This document shows positions 15,969-24,257 of a stretch of 64,000 nt of DNA, piece after piece. The stretch spans positions 62,001-126,000 of the forward strand of contig NZ_QRDY01000010.1 in NCBI RefSeq assembly GCF_003386205.1, given 5' to 3'. The stretch is from Cohnella lupini (GTDB taxonomy: Bacteria > Bacillota > Bacilli > Paenibacillales > Paenibacillaceae). Position 1 is the stretch's first letter, and each line of letters begins with the position of its first letter. Under the pieces are notes generated by a model. That model saw only the letters and a list, made by a program, of their open reading frames with translations. It was not told the origin of the DNA and ran no database searches. A program made the translations under genes and the position numbers.

Positions 15969-18601
15969 CGTTTACCTCCTCCGCCAGCCTGCGGGAGCTG
16001 TTTGCTTAGTTCGTAGATGGCTCTGCCGGATGTACCGTCCATATTGTTAGCAATTTGACTGCACATTTGAATCTGCTTGTCGGACTGGAGTAGGGCAAAC
16101 GGAAGATGATTAAACTGTACGACGTAGTCCAAAAAAGTGTCCAGGCTTATGCGTGCTTCATTATGCAGCAACTCCATCAAATTCTTTGATTGCATCGGTT
16201 GTTTTCTGAGCGCCGCCATCCTCGCCCGCATAACCGAACGGGCGTTCTGGTTCGAAATCGAAAATTGATGAAGTTTATGCTGATGTTTCCTCGTGTCCCA
16301 TTGTAAAACACGGTTTCTCGTCAGCGCATAAACCGTATCACCGAACTGCTTCACATTAAAATAAGCGATACTTTTTCCTGTTTCAGGAAGATCAAGTTCA
16401 CTTGCTTTATGAAAGCTATTATTACTAATATCAATTTTCAACGCAGTACTTGCTTCATGCGGGATTAACCACACAAAGCCGCCGGCATATATAACCGCTT
16501 GATAATTGACAGCATTTCCATCTATCACATACTCAGGGAACTCTATTTTTGCATACGACTGCGTTTCTCGCTTCCATTTCACGATGTAGTTGCCTTTTCT
16601 TGCTGCTAACCAGTAGTGCTCTCCATCATAACAAACGCCGAAAAATCTTTCGTCTTGCTTGCCGACCTTATAGAACTGGTAGGTCAAGGTTTCCATATCA
16701 AAGAACATAAGTTCATTCGACATATATAAGCTTAAAACGATTTCAGAACCGACTACAAAGCCGCCGGGACAGAACAGACCGTCGAAATCATTCGTTTGGT
16801 CCCAATTCAGCCAATGAGGTGACCGCTTGGCTGCATGCTCCACATGACCAAGCCAATCTGAACAATAGGTCATCTCACCACTTGTCGTATCATAACAAAT
16901 AATTGCAGGGTACATATGCGCTACAAAGAACAAATACCGCTTATATCGAATGACCCTGTTGAAATATTCATTCTCACCCGGTCGGAGCCAGTTCAATTTT
17001 TCTTTATTTTGAAATGACAGCTGCTCAAATATACTCTTTTCCTTGTCATAGATCGCAATGTGATCGGCGTTGAAGGGAGCAAAATAAAACTTTCTATCCT
17101 GTTCAACTGCATCAAGATAGAGAAACTGGGTATTCTCCTCCTCGAAGCTTCCCATGTACTCCGCAATCATCGTATGCTTGTCTACTCTGAACAATCCATT
17201 GAAGTCATAGACGGAAACCCACCAATACTGATCGTCGTCAAGTATAATGCTTGCACGAACGCTTTTATCCGTTAACGGTAAATGATCTATCCATTGCACC
17301 ATAATCGGCTTACCGGTGCACGCATAGAGCGACACCAACGACCCCATATCACCGTAGTAAGCATCAGATATCGCAATGGCTCGATGCAAATCCGCCGTAT
17401 CGTCATAAATGCCTATCTGCCGCTGCTTGTACTGTTGAACGAATCGCTCGTATTCTTCTCGCAGTTGCGGACGCATCGACTGATATGTCGACTGGCTAAG
17501 AGGATGCGGACGCCATAATAATACGACATCATCCCGTTGCTCGACGCGATCGAATACGTTACGAAGTTTATTTAGCACCTTCTCGCCCCCCTCAAGTAGT
17601 ACAGCAAGGGAGGTGTTGTATAACACGACTTTTCTACTCGTACCATCCGTCCGTTCGATCAGCTTCCGCCATTCATCTGGAACAACACAATATTCGCGCT
17701 TCGTGTTCACCACCTTATCGAACTTCGGCGAACCGAGCGCAACGATCTTCTCCTCCACATTTCCGAAACGACCTATACAGCGATTTGCTTGTTCAAATTG
17801 CTTTAACACGCGAATATATGTATCTCTAATTTTGTCGGATTGAACAATCACACGATCCGCAAACAGCACTCCTGCACAAGTACAGAAGTGCTCCTCAACC
17901 TTGTCCATGCTCACAAAATACGGAATGTAAACAAGCTGTTCTGTCAAATCCTTGAGCCGCTTATTAAAGTAGTTCGGGTGCACCATTGTAACTAGATTAT
18001 TATCATCGTAAGGATTGATCGTCACAATTACATCCGGGCGACGTTCCTCGATATTGTAGCTTTGCCAATTCACAATCGGTACGTAGTCCGGGAATTGATT
18101 ACCCTCATAATGCATATGCCCGAGCGTGCCGCCCGGCATCCTGTCATAATAGGGAATCGGCACGACGTAAGCATCGCATTGCGGGTCATCCTTCGCTTCC
18201 AGCCACACGGATTCACAGCTGTCCCACATACTAGCTTTGTAAGGTAGAAAGGCGATCTCTATTTTATTCGGCATCAATTCACTCTTAACTTTATCTTCAA
18301 TTTTGCCCAACTGCTCTCGTAACCGCTTAATAGCGCTCGCGTTATCACTACCGTCATGGGTCTCGATGCTCGTAAAATACAGAGTATCGCAGTATTCCTC
18401 AAGCAACGCTACTGTCGCCGTTCCTTCTCCTTCGATTCCCTCTACATAATTGCCGATTTGGACGGCGAACTCTTGACAATCAGCCAGAAGCCCTACAAAT
18501 AGCTTATTATTACGCTCTACATGTAACCGCATAAGTTCACGATGCGCTTCATTTAAAGTCTTGACGAGTTCCAGTACTTTCTCATGCTGAAATTTTCTCA
18601 A
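15965..18601 (-). CDS. Large protein with CDP-glycerol glycerophosphotransferase-like region and propeller-like C-terminus
   Basis: An 878-residue protein that I do not recognise as a whole. Residues 1-105 are helical and probably coiled (the KVLELVKTLNEAHRELMRL start). Residues about 110-430 look like the GT-B core of TagF/CDP-glycerol glycerophosphotransferases: KIEIAFLPYKASMWDSCES, RRPDVIVTINPYDDNN, VVLYNTSLAVLLEGGEKVL, VLLWRPHPLSQS, and IAISDAYYGDMGSLVSLYACTGKPIM, matching the SD-x-SS-x-x-x-D nucleotide site. From residue 440 to about 790, short beta-rich units repeat (DNGLFRVDKHT-like, HYWLAARKGNYIVKW, NRVLQWDTRK), which suggests a beta-propeller. It follows the SDR gene and overlaps the cytidylyltransferase gene. 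Likely role: transfer of the CDP-activated unit made by that enzyme. Confidence 0.65.
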   Translation of the reverse strand: MRKFQHEKVLELVKTLNEAHRELMRLHVERNNKLFVGLLADCQEFAVQIGNYVEGIEGEGTATVALLEEYCDTLYFTSIETHDGSDNASAIKRLREQLGKIEDKVKSELMPNKIEIAFLPYKASMWDSCESVWLEAKDDPQCDAYVVPIPYYDRMPGGTLGHMHYEGNQFPDYVPIVNWQSYNIEERRPDVIVTINPYDDNNLVTMVHPNYFNKRLKDLTEQLVYIPYFVSMDKVEEHFCTCAGVLFADRVIVQSDKIRDTYIRVLKQFEQANRCIGRFGNVEEKIVALGSPKFDKVVNTKREYCVVPDEWRKLIERTDGTSRKVVLYNTSLAVLLEGGEKVLNKLRNVFDRVEQRDDVVLLWRPHPLSQSTYQSMRPQLREEYERFVQQYKQRQIGIYDDTADLHRAIAISDAYYGDMGSLVSLYACTGKPIMVQWIDHLPLTDKSVRASIILDDDQYWWVSVYDFNGLFRVDKHTMIAEYMGSFEEENTQFLYLDAVEQDRKFYFAPFNADHIAIYDKEKSIFEQLSFQNKEKLNWLRPGENEYFNRVIRYKRYLFFVAHMYPAIICYDTTSGEMTYCSDWLGHVEHAAKRSPHWLNWDQTNDFDGLFCPGGFVVGSEIVLSLYMSNELMFFDMETLTYQFYKVGKQDERFFGVCYDGEHYWLAARKGNYIVKWKRETQSYAKIEFPEYVIDGNAVNYQAVIYAGGFVWLIPHEASTALKIDISNNSFHKASELDLPETGKSIAYFNVKQFGDTVYALTRNRVLQWDTRKHQHKLHQFSISNQNARSVMRARMAALRKQPMQSKNLMELLHNEARISLDTFLDYVVQFNHLPFALLQSDKQIQMCSQIANNMDGTSGRAIYELSKQLPQAGGGGKR

Positions 18602-18639
18602 GCTACTTCATCTCCCCAACTCGTCCTCAGAGCGGCCAT

Positions 18640-19686
18640 TCAACTCTCCCGCCAATCGGCAATCATGCGTTTGTACATAGCCGTGAGTCCGTATCTAGGT
18701 GTCCATCCCAGCCCTACGATTTTCTTAGCGCACAACCTCATCGTTACATCAGGGGCATATCCACGCTTGTCGATATCAGCCGGTTTGTCTATATCGACTG
18801 AAATTCGCCCTCCATTAACTTCTTGCACGACCAAATCTGCCATTTCGCGAATGGTCACACTTGCATCGGGGTTCGCGATATTGTAAGTTTCGCCATTCAC
18901 GCCTTTCAACAACAGCAGAAGCAACGCACGAATCGCATCGCTGATATAACAATAATTCCCTCGTGACCGACCATCAGTATGTAATACGATATTTTCCCCG
19001 GCAATTGAACTGCGAGCAAATTGCGCAAATATACGCGGATCATTGCTCGGGTAGCCCGCTCCGAAAGTCTGCGCCAAGCGAGCTACCTTTATAGGAGAGC
19101 CATACTGAGCAAAATAACCGTTGCATAAACATTCACTCATTCGCTTGCTCTCGGGATAACTGCTTCTTGGGTGTTGAAGATTGATGTAACCCAGATCGTT
19201 CTCCGTCACAAATTGCAGCGCGGGATCTGTTAATCCATAAACCTCCATCGAGGACAAATAAACCATACTCTTAACTTGCTTTTCTCGGGCAAGCGATAAT
19301 AGATTCTCCGTACCTCTTAGCGCGGTGCCCATTACACCTACAGGGTTAGCCACCATCTCGGCAGACTGTGTAATCGCCGCCCCATGGATAATATAATCAA
19401 TAGACTGATCTACTTCCAACGACTCGCGAATGTCATACCGAATGAATCGAACGCCATGAGCATCTCCGAACAAGGACTGTGCTCGTTCATAATTTCTGCC
19501 AATGGCGAGAATGTCGAGACTAAGCTCATGTCTAACATTTGCTGCTGAAAGCGCACGAACAAGCATACCACCAATAGCTCCAGTTGCTCCCGTAACCAGA
19601 ATGGTACGGCCACGCAGCTCTTGCCACGGTACAGTTCTATCGGAGACGATCTCATCCATATCCTCCATTAAAATTTGCGACAACAA
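18640..19686 (-). CDS. Extended SDR, NAD-dependent epimerase/dehydratase
   Basis: A 348-residue extended short-chain dehydrogenase. The NAD-binding motif TILVTGATGAIGGMLVRAL lies at residue about 28, the active-site strand is VYLSSMEVYGL, and YPESKRMSE supplies the Tyr-x3-Lys. NYCYISDAIRALLLLL and ETYNIANPD are typical of sugar epimerases/dehydratases. Substrate is unknown. It is the first gene of the long minus-strand island, and the IspD-like and TagF-like genes follow directly. The annotated start is a TTG at 19686 after a G-rich site; the ATGs at residues 7 and 10 are possible alternatives. Confidence 0.8.
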   Translation of the reverse strand: MLSQILMEDMDEIVSDRTVPWQELRGRTILVTGATGAIGGMLVRALSAANVRHELSLDILAIGRNYERAQSLFGDAHGVRFIRYDIRESLEVDQSIDYIIHGAAITQSAEMVANPVGVMGTALRGTENLLSLAREKQVKSMVYLSSMEVYGLTDPALQFVTENDLGYINLQHPRSSYPESKRMSECLCNGYFAQYGSPIKVARLAQTFGAGYPSNDPRIFAQFARSSIAGENIVLHTDGRSRGNYCYISDAIRALLLLLLKGVNGETYNIANPDASVTIREMADLVVQEVNGGRISVDIDKPADIDKRGYAPDVTMRLCAKKIVGLGWTPRYGLTAMYKRMIADWRES

Positions 19687-19706
19687 GCTCGCCCCCTGCG
19701 TCTTCT

Positions 19707-19734
19707 AAATCGAATTTACAAAATACGATCTTTA
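19707..19734 (-). promoter_or_regulatory. Weak candidate sigma-D promoter before the sugar island
   Basis: On the minus strand TAAA (19731-19734) is followed after 16 bases by TTCGATTT (19707-19714). The spacing equals that of the three better sigma-D-like sites in this window, but the -10 matches GCCGATAT at only 5 of 8 positions (the CGAT core is kept). The site lies about 20 bases upstream of the first gene of the island. If real, it would tie sugar synthesis to late flagellar gene expression. Confidence 0.3.
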
Positions 19735-19758
19735 TTTACACGTCCATTTGGACTTTAA

Positions 19759-19848
19759 CTCAAAGTTCGCGACTGTCTAGATGACATCGTCATTGTCGAT
19801 ATCGGCTCCACCGATCGAACTCAAACCCACATTCACGACAAGGAATGA
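19759..19848 (+). pseudogene. Short remnant of a GT2 glycosyltransferase gene
   Basis: The plus-strand frame translates to DDIVIVDIGSTDRTQ in its centre, which is the second conserved strand of GT2 enzymes (compare VDEIIVVDTGSSDATK in the intact protein at 21.6 kb and VDEMVVVDTGSIDRTK at 25.2 kb). A TAA precedes the piece (19756-19758) and a TGA ends it (19846-19848), so only about 30 residues remain and there is no start. It is probably what is left after deletion of a TPR-glycosyltransferase like its neighbours. Confidence 0.5.
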
Positions 19849-20026
19849 ACGGACCATGTCGAACCTCGCCCAAAAGCGTTCCTTACGCAATGATGTAACT
19901 TAGCCCATACTTCCTGCATATGGCATCAAATTCCGCAAGCAACTCTATTTGAATCAATTGCATTTGTCGCAGCTCGGCTCGCGACAATTCCTTCTGACTA
20001 TATTTCAGCATTTCGTAATGGATCAT
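19838..20026 (-). pseudogene. Remnant of a licD-family phosphotransferase gene
   Basis: From the ATG at 20026 the minus strand codes for 47 residues ending IQIELLAEFDAICRKYGLSY-IIA. This matches the N-terminus of LicD proteins, where a QLE/LLKEFD...C...GI.Y segment comes before [21 protein letters not shown]. Here a TAA (19883-19885) stands in place of the first glycine codon, and the same frame resumes with GTLLGEVRHGPFIPC before homology stops near 19838. The remaining domain, including the DDDID metal site, is gone, and a glycosyltransferase scrap on the other strand begins there. LicD proteins transfer phosphocholine or similar groups onto glycans, in keeping with the phospho-linked chemistry hinted at by the intact neighbours. 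Confidence 0.7.
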
Positions 20027-20165
20027 CGCCTTTCAGCGCTCTTGCTACCTTCTTTATCGACATTTTACGACTTGGACTTTACAGCTAAATGAGATTACGC
20101 TATTATTCTCGACAAATGACGACAAACGAAAAGAAATAAACATGGCACACACTTATTTGATTTCT

Positions 20166-21401
20166 TTAATACATGACAAGCAAAGATAAATGTCCCAAAG
20201 TAGTCGCTTCCTCAAGCTCGCACTTTTTCAAAAGGTCTTTTTTAAACGAAACAGAGTGATCGAAGTTCTTGGTGAACGATTGAATAAGCTTCACAGTATC
20301 TTCTTCGGAAATGCTGTCGCTATTTGCGAATATACCTACGAGTTGCATCCTAATCAATGAAAAGAGTATACCAAGATAGAATACTTGATCGAACATACTT
20401 CCTTTTGCCGATATGGGGAATAAAGTAGAGAAGATATAATTAACCAAATAATTCTCCAAGATATATTCTTTTTCTCTTAAAAATCCGCTGTAACATTTTT
20501 CATAACTAGTCTCAAAGAATATCAACAACTCATTAATTCCTTCATTTTCCGAACGTTGCATGCCGCTTATATACGAGTCGAGGCACTCTTTATAACGCGG
20601 ATTGGTCCAAATCTTATTTTCCGTTATGCTTAGTAAAATATCGTTCAGAAACCGCAATTGAAACAAATGATTAATTGGAAACACATCCGGGTTCGTCAGC
20701 TCCGGATTCGTATCCATATTCTCTCTAAAGCGCTCAATCAAGAGGGGCAGACCGTCACTCGATTGGTTTTGGATGGTTTCGTCCACTTGATCGGCAAGAA
20801 CGGCAAGTAACATAAAGCGATGGGATAACGAATACTTTCGATTCTGCATGATCTCGATCGATAATACTCTTAACTCCCAGAAGTATGTCATCGTTAGAGG
20901 CAAGTCCGGTGCACTTAAAGACAGCTGTACGTTGACCCGCGTATTCCTAGCGTCATTGCGTTGGACGTACTCGAATTCGATTCCATTCGGATTCAGCAAA
21001 GCCAATCTTGCCGCCGCCGGACAAGACAAAACAGCCGACATTTCTTGAGCACCGTCGATTTCATTGATTTTCCGGGGATAAGAGGCGCAAGTAGAGGATA
21101 AATATTCTTCTCCGAGCCTGCCATGTATCGCGCATAGACCCCCATCAAGGAACGAACATGAACCCGTCTTCTGATTCAATTTCATAGAGGCATAAGAATG
21201 ATCCGTTCGCTCCGAATTCTTCCTAAGAACTACATCCTCCTTTAATCTTTTGGACATTTCCGAATCGGTGACTCCCTGGTACTTCTGGTAAGTTTCCCTG
21301 TCAACAGCCACATTCCAGACTGCGCAACACGTATCTTCACATTCTGAGCCAATACACCGAAACATACTCATATATTCAGGCTGAAGGGTTTGATTGTTCA
21401 T
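20166..21401 (-). CDS. fliB: FliB-type flagellin lysine N-methylase
   Basis: A 411-residue protein with the cysteine pattern of FliB: FRCIGSECEDTCCAVWNV near residues 14-31, then GSCSFLDGGLCAIHGRLGE and SSTCASYPRKIN further on, consistent with a metal or iron-sulfur cluster in the N-terminal third. The rest is helical. The FliB family methylates lysines of flagellin, probably with SAM. The gene stands alone on the minus strand next to the flagellar block and diverges from the plus-strand glycosyltransferase at 21.6 kb. A GCCGAAAT box lies in the upstream gap, but its TAAA partner is 18 bases away, too far for a normal sigma-D site. The family call rests on the cysteine pattern, length and location. 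Confidence 0.85.
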   Translation of the reverse strand: MNNQTLQPEYMSMFRCIGSECEDTCCAVWNVAVDRETYQKYQGVTDSEMSKRLKEDVVLRKNSERTDHSYASMKLNQKTGSCSFLDGGLCAIHGRLGEEYLSSTCASYPRKINEIDGAQEMSAVLSCPAAARLALLNPNGIEFEYVQRNDARNTRVNVQLSLSAPDLPLTMTYFWELRVLSIEIMQNRKYSLSHRFMLLAVLADQVDETIQNQSSDGLPLLIERFRENMDTNPELTNPDVFPINHLFQLRFLNDILLSITENKIWTNPRYKECLDSYISGMQRSENEGINELLIFFETSYEKCYSGFLREKEYILENYLVNYIFSTLFPISAKGSMFDQVFYLGILFSLIRMQLVGIFANSDSISEEDTVKLIQSFTKNFDHSVSFKKDLLKKCELEEATTLGHLSLLVMY

Positions 21402-21590
21402 AGTTCATCTCGTTTCCGTCGTCATTTCTCATGATGAATGGATATAAGTTGCAATACGTTAAGATTTCGGCGAATGTTCGACAAAATCCTTTATTTTTCA
21501 GCTTAAACCCTTATATTTCTTGGAGTTTTCTGCCATTATATATTAAGCTATTATCATCATTAATTAATGCATAATTTCACTGGAGGCACT

Positions 21591-23507
21591 ATGACTAAGC
21601 TCATTAGCGTTTGCATGATAGTCAAAAACGAAGAGGCCGTTCTTAATCGATGCCTTCAAAGCATTTCCGCCCTCGTAGATGAAATTATAGTAGTTGACAC
21701 CGGTTCTAGCGATGCAACTAAAGCGATCGCTCTAAAGTTTACAAATCATGTTTATGATTTCGTTTGGATTAACGATTTCTCCGCGGCAAGAAACGAAGCT
21801 CTTAAATATGCTACTGGGCGCTTCATACTCACTCTTGATGCGGACGAGTATATGGATGAAGCAAATCTCTCTTTACTAAGAGATTCGCTTTCTAAGGTGG
21901 AACCACGGACAGATACTCTTTATCAGTTAAAGGTCGTTAACTACAAGGGTAGAAATCAACCAACAACCGAGGAACCTATTTTTCGAGTCTTCGCCAATTA
22001 TTCGAACATTAGTTACGTGCGGCCTATTCATGAGCAACCGAAAACCCATTCAAGCCCCACTACAAAAGTAGTACCTTTACCCGTGAAGATTTATCATTCC
22101 GGGTACACCGAGGATGTCATTAAGTCCAAAAACAAACATGAACGGAATATGAACATCTTTTCTGAGATGCAAAAGCATTCCCAGCTTGGTCCTTACGATC
22201 ACTGCATGATAGGCCGACAGTTAATTATGATGGATTTACATGAAGAAGCATTGGAGCATCTCCAGAAAGCTTTAAAGCTGGGGAACAAAAAGGAAGTATG
22301 GTATAAACATAATCTCATATCAATGCTAGAGGTTTATCTCAGTACTAATAAAGCAATTGATGCTTTTATTTTTATGGAGAAACATTTTACGCAATATCTA
22401 CATTATCCGGATATTCGGGGTTTATATGCAATGGTATTGGAAAGGCTCGGGTTTTGGTCCCTAGCTAAAAAAGAATACGAAGAAGCTTATAAAATTGCAG
22501 AAAACCAAATAAAGACGAAAAAGGAAGATGTATTTGTAAGCGGGGATTTGAGTTTTCGAATTCCTACCTGGAATCTTGCCATTATGAATGAGAATGAGCA
22601 GAACTATAATCCGACTATAGACTATTTAGCGAAACTTCTTATAGCTAACAAAAGCGATCTGGAGTCAATCGGGAAGTTTATTGAGATTGCATCTTTAAAT
22701 GAAAAACCGGAAATAATCATTCAAATCTTGGAAAAACTCATTCAAGCTGATTCCGAGATTACTTCGAACGCAATCGTAGGTAAGCTATCCATCTCACTAA
22801 ACAAACTGGAGCTTGCCCGGCACTATTGCGACGATAAATTATTAAGCGGATTATACAATCCTTCTGAACAATTGAGATATGCTCTTATCATTTCAAACGT
22901 AACTTTATTTCAATCTGTATTAAATAAGCTAACCTCTGAACTAATCCTTCAAGATCCAATGGTAAAAAGGTTAATAGCGTTAGGCATTCTCATATGGGAA
23001 GTTAAAGAATGGAGTTCCCTCATTGAAAGCGATGTTCTACTATCCCGATTCACAAGCCAATTATTAAACGAAGACGTGCCTGAGCATTCTGATGAAGCTG
23101 AGGAAATGGCATGCATGATCATCAGCGAGTTATACAGTCTACAACAATGGGATCCTTATGAGACTACACTCAGTCACTATGAGACCCCAAAAGTAATAAA
23201 TTATTTGGCGAATTTTTTCTTAGCCTCGCATCAATCGAAAACAGCCCTTCAATATTATCAGCATTTGTTAGATCATGATGCTATGTACGCAAATAGTTAT
23301 GCTAACTTGGCCTTCTATAAGTATTCTCAAAAGGAGACTTCTGAGGCTCTAGTTCTCTGGGAGAAAGCCATAAATCTCGATCCTTCTCGAAAGAAGCTTT
23401 ATATTCAATATTACGAAGCCTGTCAGGATCCAATAAAGAAACAAATGATGAAGAAGCGATTGTTGGATATCGAACCGCAATACAGCGCAATAAGGCTTTT
23501 GAAATAA
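21591..23507 (+). CDS. GT2 glycosyltransferase with TPR repeats, probably flagellar
   Basis: A 638-residue protein. The first 110 residues form a compact GT2 domain: KLISVCMIVKNEEAVLNRCL, IIVVDTGSSDATKAIA, NDFSAARNEALKYATG and LTLDADEYMDE (the DxD site). TPR-like helical repeats follow from about residue 195 (HEEALEHLQKALKLGNKKE) and again near residue 560 to the end (TALQYYQHLLDHDAMYANSY). In frame, an ATG at 21567 precedes the preferred start at 21591, which has GGAGG five bases upstream. TPR-containing GT2 proteins are common beside flagellin genes and in O-linked protein glycosylation. It is the only plus-strand gene in the first 38 kb and converges on the fliD-fliS operon. Confidence 0.88.
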   Translation: MTKLISVCMIVKNEEAVLNRCLQSISALVDEIIVVDTGSSDATKAIALKFTNHVYDFVWINDFSAARNEALKYATGRFILTLDADEYMDEANLSLLRDSLSKVEPRTDTLYQLKVVNYKGRNQPTTEEPIFRVFANYSNISYVRPIHEQPKTHSSPTTKVVPLPVKIYHSGYTEDVIKSKNKHERNMNIFSEMQKHSQLGPYDHCMIGRQLIMMDLHEEALEHLQKALKLGNKKEVWYKHNLISMLEVYLSTNKAIDAFIFMEKHFTQYLHYPDIRGLYAMVLERLGFWSLAKKEYEEAYKIAENQIKTKKEDVFVSGDLSFRIPTWNLAIMNENEQNYNPTIDYLAKLLIANKSDLESIGKFIEIASLNEKPEIIIQILEKLIQADSEITSNAIVGKLSISLNKLELARHYCDDKLLSGLYNPSEQLRYALIISNVTLFQSVLNKLTSELILQDPMVKRLIALGILIWEVKEWSSLIESDVLLSRFTSQLLNEDVPEHSDEAEEMACMIISELYSLQQWDPYETTLSHYETPKVINYLANFFLASHQSKTALQYYQHLLDHDAMYANSYANLAFYKYSQKETSEALVLWEKAINLDPSRKKLYIQYYEACQDPIKKQMMKKRLLDIEPQYSAIRLLK

Positions 23508-23508
23508 T

Positions 23509-23535
23509 AAAACCTTGGCTGAATGCCAAGGTTTT
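23509..23535. terminator. Bidirectional intrinsic terminator between convergent genes
   Basis: An 11-bp perfect inverted repeat, AAAACCTTGGC / GCCAAGGTTTT, with a 5-base TGAAT loop lies between the ends of the plus-strand glycosyltransferase and the minus-strand FliT-like gene. Each strand has T residues after the hairpin, so it can end both transcripts. It overlaps the FliT-like stop codon. Confidence 0.88.
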
Positions 23536-23863
23536 ATTTTCTCTTGTCTACCATAAAACTATCGTAAACTCCGCTATTATTATAAGCAGCATGCTGCTTT
23601 TTGGATGAACTCAATCGATTCATTCCATCCATCGCTTCATCACGTAAACGCTGCATTTCTTTTAATATCGCCGAATCGAACGAGCGCAATTCTTCTATCC
23701 GCGCTTTTTGATCATCCGTTAGATTTCCTGCTCGTTCTTGAACTGCATCCGTAAGAACTTGCCTCAACTCGATAAAATCTTCAAATTCTTCGTATTCGGT
23801 AATTTCCCCTATCGAGCTTAATCTTCTCGTCTCCGCTAATACCTTTAAGATTAATTCATCCAT
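23534..23863 (-). CDS. FliT-like flagellar chaperone
   Basis: A 109-residue, charged, mostly helical protein (ELILKVLAETRRLSSIGEI, then DDQKARIEELRSFDSAILKE and a KKQHAAYNNSGVYDSFMVDK tail). It starts 8 bases inside the end of fliS, the place that FliT holds in Bacillaceae. FliT is the export chaperone for the FliD cap protein. Sequence conservation in FliT is weak, so the call depends mainly on size, helicity and gene order. Confidence 0.7.
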   Translation of the reverse strand: MDELILKVLAETRRLSSIGEITEYEEFEDFIELRQVLTDAVQERAGNLTDDQKARIEELRSFDSAILKEMQRLRDEAMDGMNRLSSSKKQHAAYNNSGVYDSFMVDKRK

Positions 23864-24257
23864 TCATTGATTCCTTCTGGGAATTATTAGGCTTAATAAT
23901 TTGAACCCACGCTTCCTTTAAATCGCTCAGAAATGTAATGACTTCCATAGCCGCTTCTCTGCTTTTACGCACATTCGCTTCCATTAACTTCCGGTTCATA
24001 TAATCATAAATTTCAAGGAGATTCGCTGAAATGGGATATTCATGGTTCAAAGAAGCAATTAGTTCGTTAATGACTTGTTGAGCACGAAAAAGGTTATCGT
24101 TCGCTTTTTGATAATCTTTATTATTAATACCGTGGATCCCTTGTTTGGTAAAACGTATTGCTCCGTCGTACAACATGAGAATCAACTGGGAAGGAGAAGC
24201 AGTTTGAACGGAAGATTGTTGGTACTTATTATGCGGCGTAGATATCAATCTCTTCAC
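23856..24257 (-). CDS. fliS: Flagellin export chaperone FliS
   Basis: A 133-residue protein with FliS landmarks: HNKYQQSSVQTASPSQLILM, LYDGAIRFTKQGI, and KANDNLFRAQQVINELIASL, a four-helix bundle sequence. FliS binds the flagellin C-terminus in the cytoplasm until export. The start overlaps the stop of the glycosyltransferase gene by ATGA, and the stop overlaps the FliT-like start, so the genes are translationally linked. Confidence 0.93.
   Translation of the reverse strand: MKRLISTPHNKYQQSSVQTASPSQLILMLYDGAIRFTKQGIHGINNKDYQKANDNLFRAQQVINELIASLNHEYPISANLLEIYDYMNRKLMEANVRKSREAAMEVITFLSDLKEAWVQIIKPNNSQKESMNG

Noticed and set aside
21439..21503. GCCGAAAT box with TAAA upstream of the FliB-like gene as a sigma-D promoter
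   Set aside because: Spacing is 18 bases, longer than the 16 of the three good sites.
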